Positions 50,216 through 61,799 of a DNA stretch of 64,000 nt are shown here, piece by piece. This DNA comes from Tretioscincus oriximinensis (Eukaryota > Chordata > Lepidosauria > Squamata > Gymnophthalmidae). The notes under the pieces are model-generated. The model was not told the DNA's origin, ran no database searches, and saw nothing but the letters and a program-made list of their open reading frames with translations. The number at the start of each line of letters is the position of its first letter. The first letter of the stretch is position 1. Both the position numbers and the translations under genes were made by a program. Where the stretch lies: positions 1-64,000 of the forward strand of contig JAJVDF010000379.1 in assembly GCA_022410635.1 (NCBI GenBank). Reading direction: 5' to 3'.

Positions 50216-51468
50216 CTGCCATGCCATAGCTTTAAAAATGGCCACTAGGAGATCTCCATTATTAACTAATAAATTAAGATAATCAAATAAACTAAAATAC
50301 GCAATAAACTGATACAGAGTTTGGATTAAATGCCTTAAGACTTAAGGCAGTGGTTGTCACTTATTGTCATCAACTGTTCACAGCAATATGAATTTGGTGG
50401 ATTTTTTTTATGCTTCCCGGAGTCATTAAGGAGGATTAAAACACTTTCAACTGTGAAGATTTGTGCACAAATGCTTTTCTAGCAGCAATGAAAGATTCTA
50501 TTATTTCTCTTGCCATCATTATCTTAGGACTTAGTCTGAGAAAGAAAACTCTACCATTACACATAGGTTCCACTATCATATTGGATCCTCTGGCTCCATG
50601 CACTGTCCTGATGCCACTGCGATACTTCCACTGGCAGTATGTACAAGCCACTTGTAAATGCTCACTTAGATACTATATTGGCAAATGATAAATCTTGTAT
50701 ATTCTAATAATCTGATCTATTAAAACATCAAATTACTTTTAAAAAACATGCTNTAAGCTATCATAATAAATGGTTTATGTGATGGTCATTTTGCTGCCCA
50801 GATTACTGGAATAGCAATGCAAGGAACCCATGTGGAACATGCCTCTCATTGGTATTTGCTATTGAACATTCTGCAATTTCACATATATCCAGATACACAT
50901 GATTGGTGCCATTTGAGCATACACAATCATGGTTTTCANCAGCAGCACATGCCCAAGATGACAACCCCCATTTTATTGCATTCTATCAGGGAAAANCACT
51001 ACAGATGCTGTGTTCCCCCAGTCTTTTAATATAGTGCAACATAGCATTTTTTCTGCTTTCCTTATGCTAGTATGATGTGACTGCTGCCAAACCATGAAAA
51101 CAAAAGTATGCAGATGGACCAGATGTGTGTATGCCTGAAAAACAAGATAGGCATGCTGATTCATTGGGACATAAAAACATTATTACAGCTATGACGTTTG
51201 ACCTATCTGCTGTTCATGCAAATTATTTCACCAACTAATGAACACACTAAGTGTACCTGAGAATTACATGAACTGAAAAATATGTTCATGTAAGCAGATC
51301 ACAAACTGCAACAGATGAAAAGTACACGTGATGGTGTATTTCTCATCTCATAATTTACCAGCATTTTCTGCTTGGAAGAAAATTGTAAAATGCAGTACCA
51401 CAATGCTACAACACCATCATTTATATTGTCACATAACCGAAGATAAAATAATTAAATTCAAGACGTAC

Positions 51469-51634
51469 CATTTCTCAAAACCTTTCCTTTTTCTTCCAAT
51501 TCACACATTTCTGCCTTGACTCTTTCCTTAATTAAAAGCTCCCTATTGGAAGTTAATCCAAATTCATTGTTGAAGTCTGTAATTGCTTTCAGAAATTTTT
51601 CATCCTCTATGGCAGTTTTCCTCTTGGTGTCCAT
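51469..51634 (-). CDS. CCDC172: CCDC172 coding exon 4
   Basis: The 166-nt exon starts after the acceptor CACATTATTAG, which has a poor pyrimidine tract, and ends at donor AATG|GTACGT. It encodes 55 residues plus one base, including the conserved ITDFNNEFGLT (human ITDFNNEYGLT), RELLIKE and KAEM. This is the best conserved part of the protein. The segment before and after is coiled coil; the FNNE..GLT stretch is a likely break in it. Confidence 0.95.
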
Positions 51635-52448
51635 CTAATAATGTGACATTTAAAAAAAAAGTATGGACAAAAAATATACTGAAATAGAATGAAATAGCAT
51701 GTGTACATACACNCAGTGATATCTATTTGTACATGAATACACTCAGCTGTTTACCTGACAAGAATAATAAGTTTCCTCTCTAGAATTATGTGATAATATT
51801 TTTACAAGAATAATAATAGTAATAAAAAGTACGAATCATGGGCCTTTAATTTGCTCATTTCCAATATAATTACATATTATTATTGAGAGACCATGGTTCC
51901 ACTGACCAAAATATGGATTACTACCTCAAAATGTTGACTGAGGGCAGCAAGAGAGAAATATAGAATTTTTCCTTGATGCATTTACATCTTACATTGGAAA
52001 TGCTGGATAAAATCAGAGGAATGAATATTGAACCTGCAGTTATACTAGAAGGCATGCTACTGTGATGTAGTAATGCACAAAGCCACTTGGGGACTTTATG
52101 GCCAGAATGACTCTTGGCAGAGATAATGCTTCAAATCCTGAAAAGGAAAAATAACCCTAGTGAATCCAGCCTTTGCACTAATTTAACACAGAATGAGGTT
52201 GGCCTACAATGACCCCTGCATTACATCCAGTCCTGGTGCCACCTTATATTTTATAGGTACCACCTACAGGATATTCACATTTTCTTCCCTGTTTTGAGCA
52301 ATTCAGACTTTTTTCAGANATATATTTGAAAAATTTATATTATATAACCTCATTCTGAGTAAGGCATTTTAAAGTATTTCTGCCACAGTAGAAAAGAAAA
52401 GCATCTAATCCATCTGAACAAAGAAATGTTTCAGTGAAAGAAACCTGA

Positions 52449-52884
52449 GGCCCTGTGCACATGAGAGATTAATGCCTGGATGGAAGTGCGTTTCAGGTGA
52501 CTCCAGCACTCATGCTCATGGGTTGTCAGTGATCAACACGCCACTATCCTCTTTTATTCCAAAACTATTGAGAATGGTTATATTCCGATTTTGTGGTGGA
52601 GCACCATAAAATCTGCTCTCAAAGCTGTGTGTGTCCTGGCCATGGCGAGATCTTGGCTGAAGTTGTGCGTGATCATATTCCTGGCAGCAAATTAGGGAGT
52701 CGCTGCACAGGAGCTGCATCAGTGCAATGGCAGTATCGCTCACATTGCCATGGCTGCNCCACATTTCTTGCGAGTAGGCTGCCATTGCCGTGCAATAACT
52801 CAGGTAGGTGTGCCCTATGGGAGCGATGGCTTATACCCAGGATATCCTATAATCCGGNTTATAAGTCTTTCTGTGCACAGGGCC
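52449..52884. mobile_element. Palindromic transposon, TGTGCACA group, best copy
   Basis: The ends GGCCCTGTGCACA (52449-52461) and TGTGCACAGGGCC (52872-52884) are perfect reverse complements. Flanking bases are TGA on the left and TTA on the right, close to but not a clean three-base duplication of the PIF/Harbinger type. The interior shares several blocks with 45100-45434, including AGAGATTAATGCCTGGATGG, TTGCCATGG and CCAGGATATCCTATAA. It is longer in the middle by about 100 bases and has TATATTCCGATTTTGTGG at 52578-52595. No transposase; CCDC172 intron 3/exon 3 flank. Confidence 0.85.
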
Positions 52885-53146
52885 TTAGATGCTGTTCCAA
52901 CACATACTTCTATTCTATTTCCAGTCCATAAATATTCCTTAGTTTAGTGCAGCTTGTCAGGATTGAAAATGGATTTTAAAAATATGTCAGAACAGCACCT
53001 TAAATAAACCTTTTAAAAATCTTTCTTCAATATGGCTTTCTCAAAATAAATTATATCTGTGTTGATAGTGTGAATTTGTCATACAATCAAATATTTGCTG
53101 TTGTAAAATTTGGTTGTAAGATTAAAGCCTANTGTTAGGAACATAC

Positions 53147-53263
53147 GTAGGTTTCAAGCATATTAGTCTTCTGACTAATGACTTCAGCTTTCTGCTTTTC
53201 TAAGCTCTCCTCTCTTTTCTTCAAAAGCTCCAAGGTAAAAAGTTTTTCGGATAGTAATCGAAT
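53147..53263 (-). CDS. CCDC172: CCDC172 coding exon 3
   Basis: Acceptor TTGTTTTTGCAG and donor TAC|GTATGT bound 117 nt, exactly 39 codons in phase 0. It encodes a leucine/lysine/glutamate-rich coiled coil (SEKLFTLELLKKREESLEKQ, then ISQKTNMLETY). It aligns without a gap with human SEKSFLLQLLKTHENALERQ and TNQRNMLLQTF. Because it is phase 0 at both ends, skipping this exon would keep the frame. Confidence 0.95.
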
Positions 53264-54639
53264 CTGCAAAAACAAATTTAAGAGACAAATTATACAGCTA
53301 AGTGCTATTGCCATTTTCAATGTGTATAACTAAAATGCAAATTTGTAAAAGCTTTTGCAAATGCAGATACTATAAAGGATTTTTATTCTTCTGAACAGGT
53401 ATGTATTATCTAATCTGTAATGTGATGTTTTAACTGGTCTTCAGAAACTATTCCATATTTTTTCAGCATAGAATTTAAATGGTGGGCTAGGAAGGGCAAA
53501 CTGTTCCAAGAGTCAGACAAACCAACTTGTAAATATGTCAACTACTACAGTAGGGAAGCTTCCTCACTGCATGGTTTGCCTCACTATTTCTTTTAAAATG
53601 CATTCCCCATCTGCCCCCACCTACCTTAAAGCTTCCACGCTGTTCCCACATGTTGCTGAGCAATCACATGATTAGCCCTATAAAGCATTGCTGCACTTGC
53701 TTTACTATAATATCCAGCATTCTCTGTGAGCCTTCTTACAATTCCCAAGCATTCTCTGTGAGCCAAGAACCAATGACCTTTTTCATGTCATCCCGAAGTC
53801 TCAGGAGATTTGACAAGTTCACATTGCTGAATATCCTCATGAAGCTTTCTTTCAGATTTTACAAAGTTGAATTGCACAAACTGCATTGCTAGAAATTCCA
53901 TNAGAACAAACCTTCAAAGTGAGGGGATCACAATACATGTATGACGTCATGGGGTGTATTGAAGGTGATGTTGCTATCAACTCGGTAGAGATCATGTGTG
54001 GGGATGTGGCCTAAGTAGAGTGGACAATGGACTAATTAGAGGTAGATGCATGTACACACGCAACACCAGGGGCATCCAGATATATAGATACTCAAATTTC
54101 CTTTTCGATGCGAACATTAAAGAAGGAGCCCTGACCTTTCAATCTAGCCACCTTACTTTAATCTAGGGGGATCCTCATTCCTTTGACAATTCTTGCTTTA
54201 TAGATGTTTACTGCTGGCAATTTGTAAAAAGCAATAGTGTTCAGATAGTTTCTTTATATATGAAATTAGAGGAAACATTAATCTATAAGACCCTATAATA
54301 CAAAACAATATAATAACTTGGCATTCTATATACAACATTTGAAGCATGCCCTCCAAAAATAAGGAGACTCTCCTCAGCTGCTTGCATATTCCTGCATTCT
54401 GCACTCACTTCACAATAAATACTAATTAGAGTACTATAGCACAGTGCTGGGAAGAACATCAACAGCTCTTATGATTACTTCCCTCTCCCACACCATGTGG
54501 GTGCACTTGAGGAAGTACTCTTTTCTGTGGAACTCAATAGTTACTTCCTGTACTCTCGAATACAGTCCTGTGTTCTGGTGGATAGCTCAAAGAAGGAGTG
54601 TGTGTGGGGGAAACAAATTCAGTGTTGGGAAAGTACGAA

Positions 54640-55290
54640 AGAGAATAGAAAACAAGCCAGCCTCTTTAGAAATCTGTGGTGAAGCCACATTTAGAATACT
54701 GTGTACAATTCTAGTAATCACACTTGTGGAACTGGAAAAGGTACAGAAAAGGGCAGCTCAAATGATCAAGGGGCTGAAATATCTGCTTTAAGAAATCAAT
54801 CTATAACATCTTGTGCTCTCCAACCTTGAAAGATTTCACTTAAGAGGTAGCCTCACTGAAATATATAAAATCAGGCTTGATATAGAAAAGATGGTAAACA
54901 AAATTATTCAGAACTAAAATCAGGGTGCAGTTTCTTAATGTGTTATATAGGACAGTCAGAACCAAAAAAGAAGAAATATATTTTCACCTACATGGTCATT
55001 GGCTCTATGAATTTCACTGTCATAAAATATGATGACAGCAAAGCAACCAGATTTAATTTCTTTAACAGAAGGTTAGAAAATTCAGGGAGGCTAAGTATAT
55101 CAGCAGCTACTAGAAAGGATACCTATGTACTGCCTCTGGGTAGGAAAAAGACATACAATTACTGTGAAGACTGTTTACAGGTAATCAATAGTAGGTAAAT
55201 GTTTTGCCTTCTTCTACTGGGACACTTTATGAGACAGGATGCTAGACTAAACTGAGCCCAACTCAACAGGATTCTTCTTATGTTCAGTAT
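54640..55290 (+). mobile_element. CR1/L3-like LINE 3' fragment
   Basis: It shares its order with 11920-12515: AACAAGCCAGCCTCTTTAG-AAATCTGTGGTGAAGCCACA, TTAGAATACTGTGTACAATT, then GAACTGGAAAAGGTACAGAAAAGG, encoding KPHLEYCV...LEKVQKRA. It ends ACTGAGCCCAACTCAACAGG with TTCTTCTTATGTTC. A simple frame near 54444-54788 runs through it but is LINE coding, not a host gene. It lies antisense in CCDC172 intron 2. Confidence 0.75.
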
Positions 55291-55299
55291 TTTCCCCAT

Positions 55300-56960
55300 T
55301 GGCAGTAGCAATAGGCCTACAGAAAGCACATTGTCTCTGTAGCACATCATGGCTCTGTAGCAATCATATAATGGTAAAACTGCATGAATTTTTCAAAGCT
55401 CTTACACTGAATTTCTCAAGCAGGATGAGAAGGGATAAAGTGCTCAATTCTTCTGTCATTATGCTGGTGACCCACAGGCTGCACTGGAAGGCCTTTCCCT
55501 TTTTGATGGCCAACACTGGTAAGATGTTTTGACCAAGGAATCAGACAGATTATCAATAGATCTTCTGTACAGGAATATACTGTAAAATATCTACTGTATA
55601 TTTCTCTTAGAACAACATATTTGAAAAGGAGGTATTGAACCTTGAAAGACAAAATGCTATAATTCAAGTTCTAATTACATGCTACCTAGTTTTTCAGAAG
55701 GCACTAAAATTTTATATTTCCTGGGAGCATTTTCTTGACTTCATGCAGCCTCTGTGAAATAGGTGTCGAAATGTCTTTGAACTCTATACAAGCTTTTTTC
55801 TATTTGTATTTNTATATTCACACGAGGAAGATTTTGCTAGTTTGCATACAAAAAGGTGAAACAAACAAAGCAAAGCAAAATTGTGAAAAGGAATTTAAAA
55901 TTCTGTTGCTATCCCCTTAGTTATGGACATCAAAGAATCATTCTGAAAATTGATAGTGATGATAATTTTAATATTCAATACTTTTAAAAATCAGTTTTAA
56001 TATTGTATCTTGTATTTTTTAAAAATACTGTGTTTTTGCCTATATTTTGTATGCTCAGTACAGCGCTACGTACATGGTTAGCGTTATATAAATAAATGTT
56101 AATAATAATTTATACAGTAGGAATAATGTGAAGTTTTTTCCTATGCTTATAAGGTACAAAGTCTTTTGAAAATAAATTGAGGCTAACAAAACGTGCAAGT
56201 TAATAGGCATTGACCTTCATGTAATTAATTCTATGGGTTTAAAGCTATAATTGGTTTAGGAATGCTTTTCTAGTTTTCCTCACTAGTAATTCAGAATAAT
56301 TCTCTCCCCACATTCACAACCTCTTGCACCTTCCATGGAAACCATAACAGTAAATCAGAATGAGTCAANAGCAAATTAGTGACAAACAAACAGAATTATG
56401 ATTATCATAAATTAGTTTTATAAGGATCAACGTAGCGAGTATCATTGTACAATCTAGAAGAAAGGACAATGGAGTTTTTGTTCTTTGACCTGGGTTTATT
56501 GCTGTGTCATAGGTCATGAAAAATGCAGTATGTGATGGTGACCTAATGCAGTCCTTTGAACAGCTCTGTAGGTTCTGCATTTTTATATGACTACTAATGT
56601 CACAGACATTAGTAGGTCTAGACAGTAGAGTTTATCAGATGTACTTTTTAAAAATCATAATGAACAATTTGCTGAGCATTTTTAGAAAGTTGTTTTGCTT
56701 AAGAAAATAAGGACTTCTAGCTTTCCTGAAAACTAATATGATCCCACAGGTTTTTACACTAATAGAGATTAGATTTAAGATGCTGGCATTGATTTCTTTA
56801 AAAGACAATCTATTAGACCTCAGAAAATCATCTCTTTAAAGTTTGCCTCTCCAATATAAACTATTCAATTCAAACTCTTTTTTCATCACAAAAGGCTTTT
56901 GTGAGCTAAAGAAATTATTTTTAACTGTAGCCCAAGAAAAAGTTCGATATCATCACCAGT
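55300..56960. other. Intron 2, non-coding; LINE/SINE-like tail at 56030-56115
   Basis: No gene is seen. At 56040-56115 GTACAGCGCTACGTACATGG-TTAGCGTTATATAAATAAATG looks like a LINE or SINE 3' tail; a more decayed version is at 31590-31640. Otherwise nothing is recognised. Confidence 0.4.
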
Positions 56961-56970
56961 TCTAGCTGAC

Positions 56971-57136
56971 TGCAGAAAACATACATCAGTTTAGAATGAT
57001 AAACATGAGTCTCAGGGACCTTCATCTTGTAATCTCCTAAATTTCCTGTATGATTATACAGGAAATTTAGGAGATCACTAGATCAAGGTCCCTGAGATTC
57101 ATGTTTATCATTCTAAGCTGATGTATGTTTTCTGCA
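56971..57136. mobile_element. 166-bp near-perfect palindrome
   Basis: TGCAGAAAACATACATCAG on the left mirrors CTGATGTATGTTTTCTGCA on the right. The pairing continues through GAATGATAAACATGA, TCTCAGGGACCTT and ATCTCCTAAATTTCCTGTAT to the centre near 57053, with only a few mismatched positions in about 80 pairs. Such a hairpin is typical of a miniature inverted-repeat transposon. I did not find a convincing target duplication. It is in CCDC172 intron 2. Confidence 0.85.
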
Positions 57137-57149
57137 TACCCAGGACAAC

Positions 57150-57385
57150 TTCAAAAGCTTTTGGTTAAGAAGAGCCATACTGGATCGGGCCAGAGCCCAT
57201 CTAGTCCAGCATTCTGTCTCACACAGAGGCCCAACAGATGCACCTGGTCAGTCTGAACAGAGGAAAGCAAAATATGCACCTGTTCATGACTCCCTACAAA
57301 AGGCATTTCAGGAGTACTGCCTGTTGCCCCATTTTGGAGGCAGCATCCAGACATCCATCCTGGTACCCATTTATACACTTGGTGT
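57150..57385 (-). mobile_element. CR1/L3-like LINE 3' end (antisense)
   Basis: The plus strand starts AAGAGCCATACTGGATCGGG, then CCATCTAGTCCAGCATTCTG. This is the reverse complement of the 3' end of the CR1/L3-like copies above (…CAGGGTTCCTCTTATGTTC) and a very common reptile repeat end. The body continues for about 235 bases. It directly follows the 166-bp palindrome. Confidence 0.75.
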
Positions 57386-58045
57386 TCATAAACCTATAAG
57401 AATTTCAATTACCGTTATCCAATTCGCTTCAATTATCATTAACCATTATTCCAGTCATGTGTTGAAATGCTAATGAAATACTACAGCTTCATAGATTGAT
57501 GTTCGATTTTTGCTTGCCTAAAACAGTTTCTTAAGGTTATAGATGTTGTTTTGTGAAAAAAGATACATGGAGATCAGTCTAATCTGGATGCAAATGCTTC
57601 TGTAGGTTATTTTTTTGGCAAATATAAAAGGTGCAAGAGAACCTATTGCAACTTTTTTTTGTGATATTACATCACTTGTTATATACACTTGCACCGTATG
57701 AATGTTTCTATAACTTTAAGATTTTTACATGTAGTTTTCTCCAGACTTTGGTCTTCCCATTCACACCCTGGGTCAATTACAAATTAAAATCCTGTTTGCT
57801 AAAACAGAAGAATGTATTATTCAATAAGTACAATATACATAGATAAAATGTTGAAGATAAGTTCTCTTATTGACTTATTTTTGCTTACACTGTGCCTTAA
57901 TGTTCAAACGTACAGAAGTTAAAAGCTATATAGAGGAGGGNAAAAACCTAATGACATCAGATTTTGATCAGATAAAAACCAAGAAAAGTTTTTAATGCTC
58001 ATAATAAATAATTTTACAGTCAATCATTTAATCCAACTGTCCTAC

Positions 58046-58131
58046 CTCAGTACTCAGTTTGCCTTTAGCTTCATCCAGTTGTTCAGTAATTTTTTTGCCT
58101 TTCTCATACCCTAGGGCTATTTCTTGTTTAA
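58046..58131 (-). CDS. CCDC172: CCDC172 coding exon 2
   Basis: Acceptor CTTCTGTTGCAG and donor GAG|GTAGGA bound 86 nt. The first two bases complete a valine codon with the G of exon 1, and the exon ends in phase 0. It encodes 29 residues of coiled coil (KQEIALGYEKGKKITEQL, then DEAKGKLSTE), aligning without gaps with human residues 27-55. Confidence 0.93.
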
Positions 58132-58370
58132 CTGCAACAGAAGATGGATTGTTAGACACATGGAAGAAATTCTATAAACTTTATTATAAATTGTGCTGTC
58201 TGTAAGAAGATAGAAATACATCATCTATAGAGTCAATAAATTTTATCAGTAAAAGTTGTTTAGTGGTGGGAAAAACATTGGGCTAAGAGTACAGTAAGCA
58301 TGAAAAACTACACCCTACCTTGAACTTAGCAAACTGTTCTGAAGTAGAAATGAATTGACCTTTAAAACTT

Positions 58371-58757
58371 AGGGCAACTGCACACCACGAGTTAAAAACT
58401 GATATAATCCGGAATATGGCAATTGTGTGTCCATGCTCACCAAACATGTATTTCCATGTTCAATGTCCCAGTTCCAAACATCGTTCATTGATCTCGGCGC
58501 AATGCAGTCCTATAATAATTTTTTACTCGTAATAGCCAATAGAAGCAACTGCTGTGTTTTCAATTGTTTATCATTTCGCATCTAATTTGTGTGCACACAT
58601 ATGGTTGCTAGAATACAGGGGTTCTCCAGAACAATGCCTGAATTTCTGAGCAATAGTTCATTGTGGGGGAAAAGGCATTAAAAACACTTAGCANTTGTGC
58701 CCGAAACAACCTGATTGCACTACAAATGAAGTAGAAAAACGTTGTGTGCACATAGCC
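58371..58757. mobile_element. Palindromic transposon, TGTGCACA group
   Basis: The left end AGGGCAACTGCACACCACG pairs with the right end, whose reverse complement reads TGGGGCTATGTGCACACAAC. At 58403-58435 it has TATAATCCGGAATATGGC followed by AATTGTGTGTCC, the reverse complement of the motif in the 32144-32470 element. Its middle shows a second TGTGTGCACACATATGG (about 58588). Non-coding; CCDC172 intron 1. Confidence 0.6.
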
Positions 58758-59269
58758 CCAGTGAGGTTACATATTTTTAAGGAAAGGAGGAGGCTAAGAA
58801 AAAAGATACTCATTTATTTGACTTTCACTCCACTTATTTCTGAATTTAGAAAGGAACTGTCACTTTATAGCTGACAAGATGAAATTTGTTGACATTTTTT
58901 ATAGGATCTTTCCTTAACTTTTGATGTTGAAATTCACCAATGTATTAAATCACAATTTCAGGATATAGGTAAACTGTGTCCATACTGCTCATTCTTATAG
59001 GGACAAATTTTGAAGTGATCCTCATGGCCTTCAGATATCTACAGAATCAAAGTTTTATGTCATTCGTGTAACACTTTCCCTATTGATTACTTTTTCCTAC
59101 TAGAATGAAGGTGGCTGAAATTAGAACACCTTANGGAGCTATATCAGGTTCACTGAACTATAATTTTCACAATCTTAACTGAAGAAAATTAAAAATATAT
59201 AGCTGTCCAAAGACTTATATTGGCAAAACAAAGGATCATATAAAATCAACAAGAATCATAATTTTACTT

Positions 59270-59760
59270 TTTCCCTCACACTGTTTATTCATTTTCACAA
59301 TTTTTCCAAAGACAATCATTACATATAAAGTTTGTAATGTTTAAATATTGCTTAAATCATAACTTTCTCCCTCTCTTCCCTCTATCCACTANCCTCCCCC
59401 TTCAGAGCAAAATCATACCTAATCCAAAAATTTCTCTTAGCATCTTTATATTTGTATACAACGTTTCTTTATGGGCTAATTCTTTTTCCATATCCAACAA
59501 ATTCCTCCACCTATTTTTCACCCTTTCATGTGATGCTATTTTACCAACCACAACCACAATTGCTTTCGCTCTTTCAACATATCAAATTTCAGATGGTCTA
59601 TAATGTAGAAGTGCCAATTACCAGCATCTACTCTTCTTTCTTTTTCCAATGCCCTATAATCACTGATGTTGCTGCCATTAGAAGCTGTTCAATTAAATAG
59701 TATTTTTCCCCATGAATCCTTGTCCTTTCCATAAGTTCACATTCAATTTCCTTCCANAAT
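59270..59760 (-). mobile_element. L1-like LINE ORF2 C-terminal region, decayed
   Basis: The minus strand from 59757 reads WKEIECELMERTRIHGEKYY, then LIEQLLMAATSVIIGHWKKK. This is the FWxEI...LL.AA...I...WK order at the L1 ORF2 C-terminus. It is followed by broken frames to a T-rich stretch (plus strand) near 59270. Inserted in CCDC172 intron 1 in the sense direction; inactive. Confidence 0.65.
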
Positions 59761-61430
59761 TTTACTTAAGCTATAGATGTTAATTATAAAAGTGGCAGTC
59801 ACAGGATTAGGCCTTCAGTCAAATAACAAAAATAGAATTTTCCAGGTACTTAGGGACAAATGTTTGCATCCCAATTGGCCCAAAATTCAGTATCAGGTAA
59901 GCCCAATTTAATTTATTTAGAGTCACCATCATTACTAGATTTGATTCCTGTCTATCATGTAAATGTATATGGCAGCCATGAGATGTCTCTAACTCTGAGA
60001 ATTGTTGCATAATTGCTGGCATAATTGTTGGAAGGAATAAAAATATAGTTGACTTATAGCTACATTTATGTCCCTGACAGTGATTTCTGTTTGGGCTCTA
60101 ATAGGTAGTGTTTCACTGCTGCAATATTTCCCATAGAGTTTGGGCAGCATATGACAGACTGAATGCTCATGTCCCCCCTCTGTGTCCCAACCTCAATGCC
60201 ATGAAATCATTGTCATTGTTTTTAGCCATTCTATTTTTGATATTTTTATAATTACTCTGAAACGTTTGGGTAAAGGAATATAAATATAAATAAACTAGGG
60301 GGATTAGCCTGAGCTTGATATCGGAAATGAGCTCAGGCTCTAGCCTGGATTTCCCAGTCCCTTGGCCAACTACCTCCCCCAGCTGATCCTTCCCGGATGC
60401 AGTTGATGGGCACGGAGCTGCTGAAATCCCACCAAGGCCAAACCTTGGGAACACATTTGGTCTTGGAAGGTCTGGCGGCGACAGCAGTTCTCTCTGCTGC
60501 TCCAGTGATAGTCCCTCCAATCAGACAGCAAGGGAGGTGGGAATTATGGTCCCCTCACTGTCTGTCTTATATATTGGATACTATAAATAATCCTGCAGTT
60601 ATTGCCTAATACTTCTGTGATTTAAAAGCACTACAGAAATATCAATTAGTAGTCATAGATAGCTTGTTTTATATATTATCCACATCAACATTTTGTTACT
60701 AATAAGGAAACAGTGGAAGATGGAAGACAGAGAAAGGATGACAGAAAGACTGAGCTCTCAATGTACCAGAAAGGAGAAAAAGATAGACTTTAATTGTAGG
60801 AATATAGTTATCATGAGGGTCAAAACTCAACTGAAAAACACAAAGATACAGATTAAATGTACAAAAAAGAGGCAGTAATATAAGAAAGAATGAAAAAGGC
60901 TGCCACAGTTTCCATTATATCAGCAAGGGCATAATCACTAGAGCTCCCAGAAGCAGAACAAGGCACACTGCTGATTTGTGGTTGCTAAATCACTGAAAGA
61001 TAAGAGAACTATATTAATCTCTTTCTGCTTCTCTTCCATTCTAGAAAATCCAATTAACCTTCAGGCTAACAGGGACCTGCTCTAAAACCCCGGGCTTAGC
61101 CAACACTGATTCTACTGTGACTTTTCAAAACCCTTCAAAATTTACATTTCAAGGTAGAAAAGACTTTGTGGATAACAGACATAAAAAGAATAAAAGGCAG
61201 TGGGGAACCCTCCCAAAAATGTTTGTATAATACAGTTATATCCTAACATTCTTTTAAAGAATTCAAGGTAGCACACACTGTTTTTCTTCCATACATTTTA
61301 TCCTAACTGCAACATTGGGAGGAAGTAGCATCCTCAATTATCCCAGAATACTGCAGAAGAGCAAGATAGAACTGATTTCTANAGAATTTGGGATCTGGAA
61401 GTGTGGGCTTGTCAGATAAGAAGACATGAG
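59761..61430. other. Intron 1 by exclusion or upstream part of it; no gene seen
   Basis: At 60167-60520 a minus-strand open run of about 117 codons crosses a G/C-richer patch. It has no domain that I recognise and no phase-compatible splice sites, and exons 1 and 2 already join in frame without it. I treat it as chance. Confidence 0.4.
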
Positions 61431-61438
61431 GAGACATA

Positions 61439-61669
61439 CAGGGTGCTTCAAAAATGTATACACACTTTGAACTTCCATAGAAAATTTATTTACTGTTCTA
61501 CAAAGTTAAATTTCAGGATTTCCCGATTTGAACAGTATTAACATTTGTTATTTACGTTTTATTTACATTGGACTTTAACCTTTCTAATTTCCTGAAATTT
61601 AACTTTGTAGAACAGTAAATAAATTTTCTATGGAAGTTCAAAGTGTGTATACATTTTTGAAGCACCCTG
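61439..61669. mobile_element. 231-bp mariner-type MITE with identical 79-bp arms
   Basis: The left arm (61439-61517, starting CAGGGTGCTTCAAAAATGTA) and the right arm (61591-61669) are exact reverse complements over 79 bases. TA flanks both sides (61437-61438 and 61670-61671). The middle is about 73 bases. The CAGGGTG(C)TTCAAAAA end and TA duplication fit Tc1/mariner elements. Identical arms suggest a recent insertion. It is in CCDC172 intron 1 and has no coding frame. Confidence 0.92.
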
Positions 61670-61799
61670 TATATTAGTGCAATGGATGTCAGGAATCTGA
61701 GGACTAGACACACCTTTGTATAATAAAACAATAAATAAAGGGCCTCACAAAAGAAAACATATACAGTCAATATACTACTACAAACTCANATAAATATTT

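Noticed and set aside
54444..54791. 115-codon plus-strand frame
   Set aside because: It covers the CR1/L3-like coding block with the PHLEYCV...LEKVQKRA type motif, so it is LINE debris.
60167..60520. 117-codon minus-strand frame in intron 1 as an extra CCDC172 exon
   Set aside because: Exons 1 and 2 join in frame without it and align without a gap to the human protein; no recognised domain.
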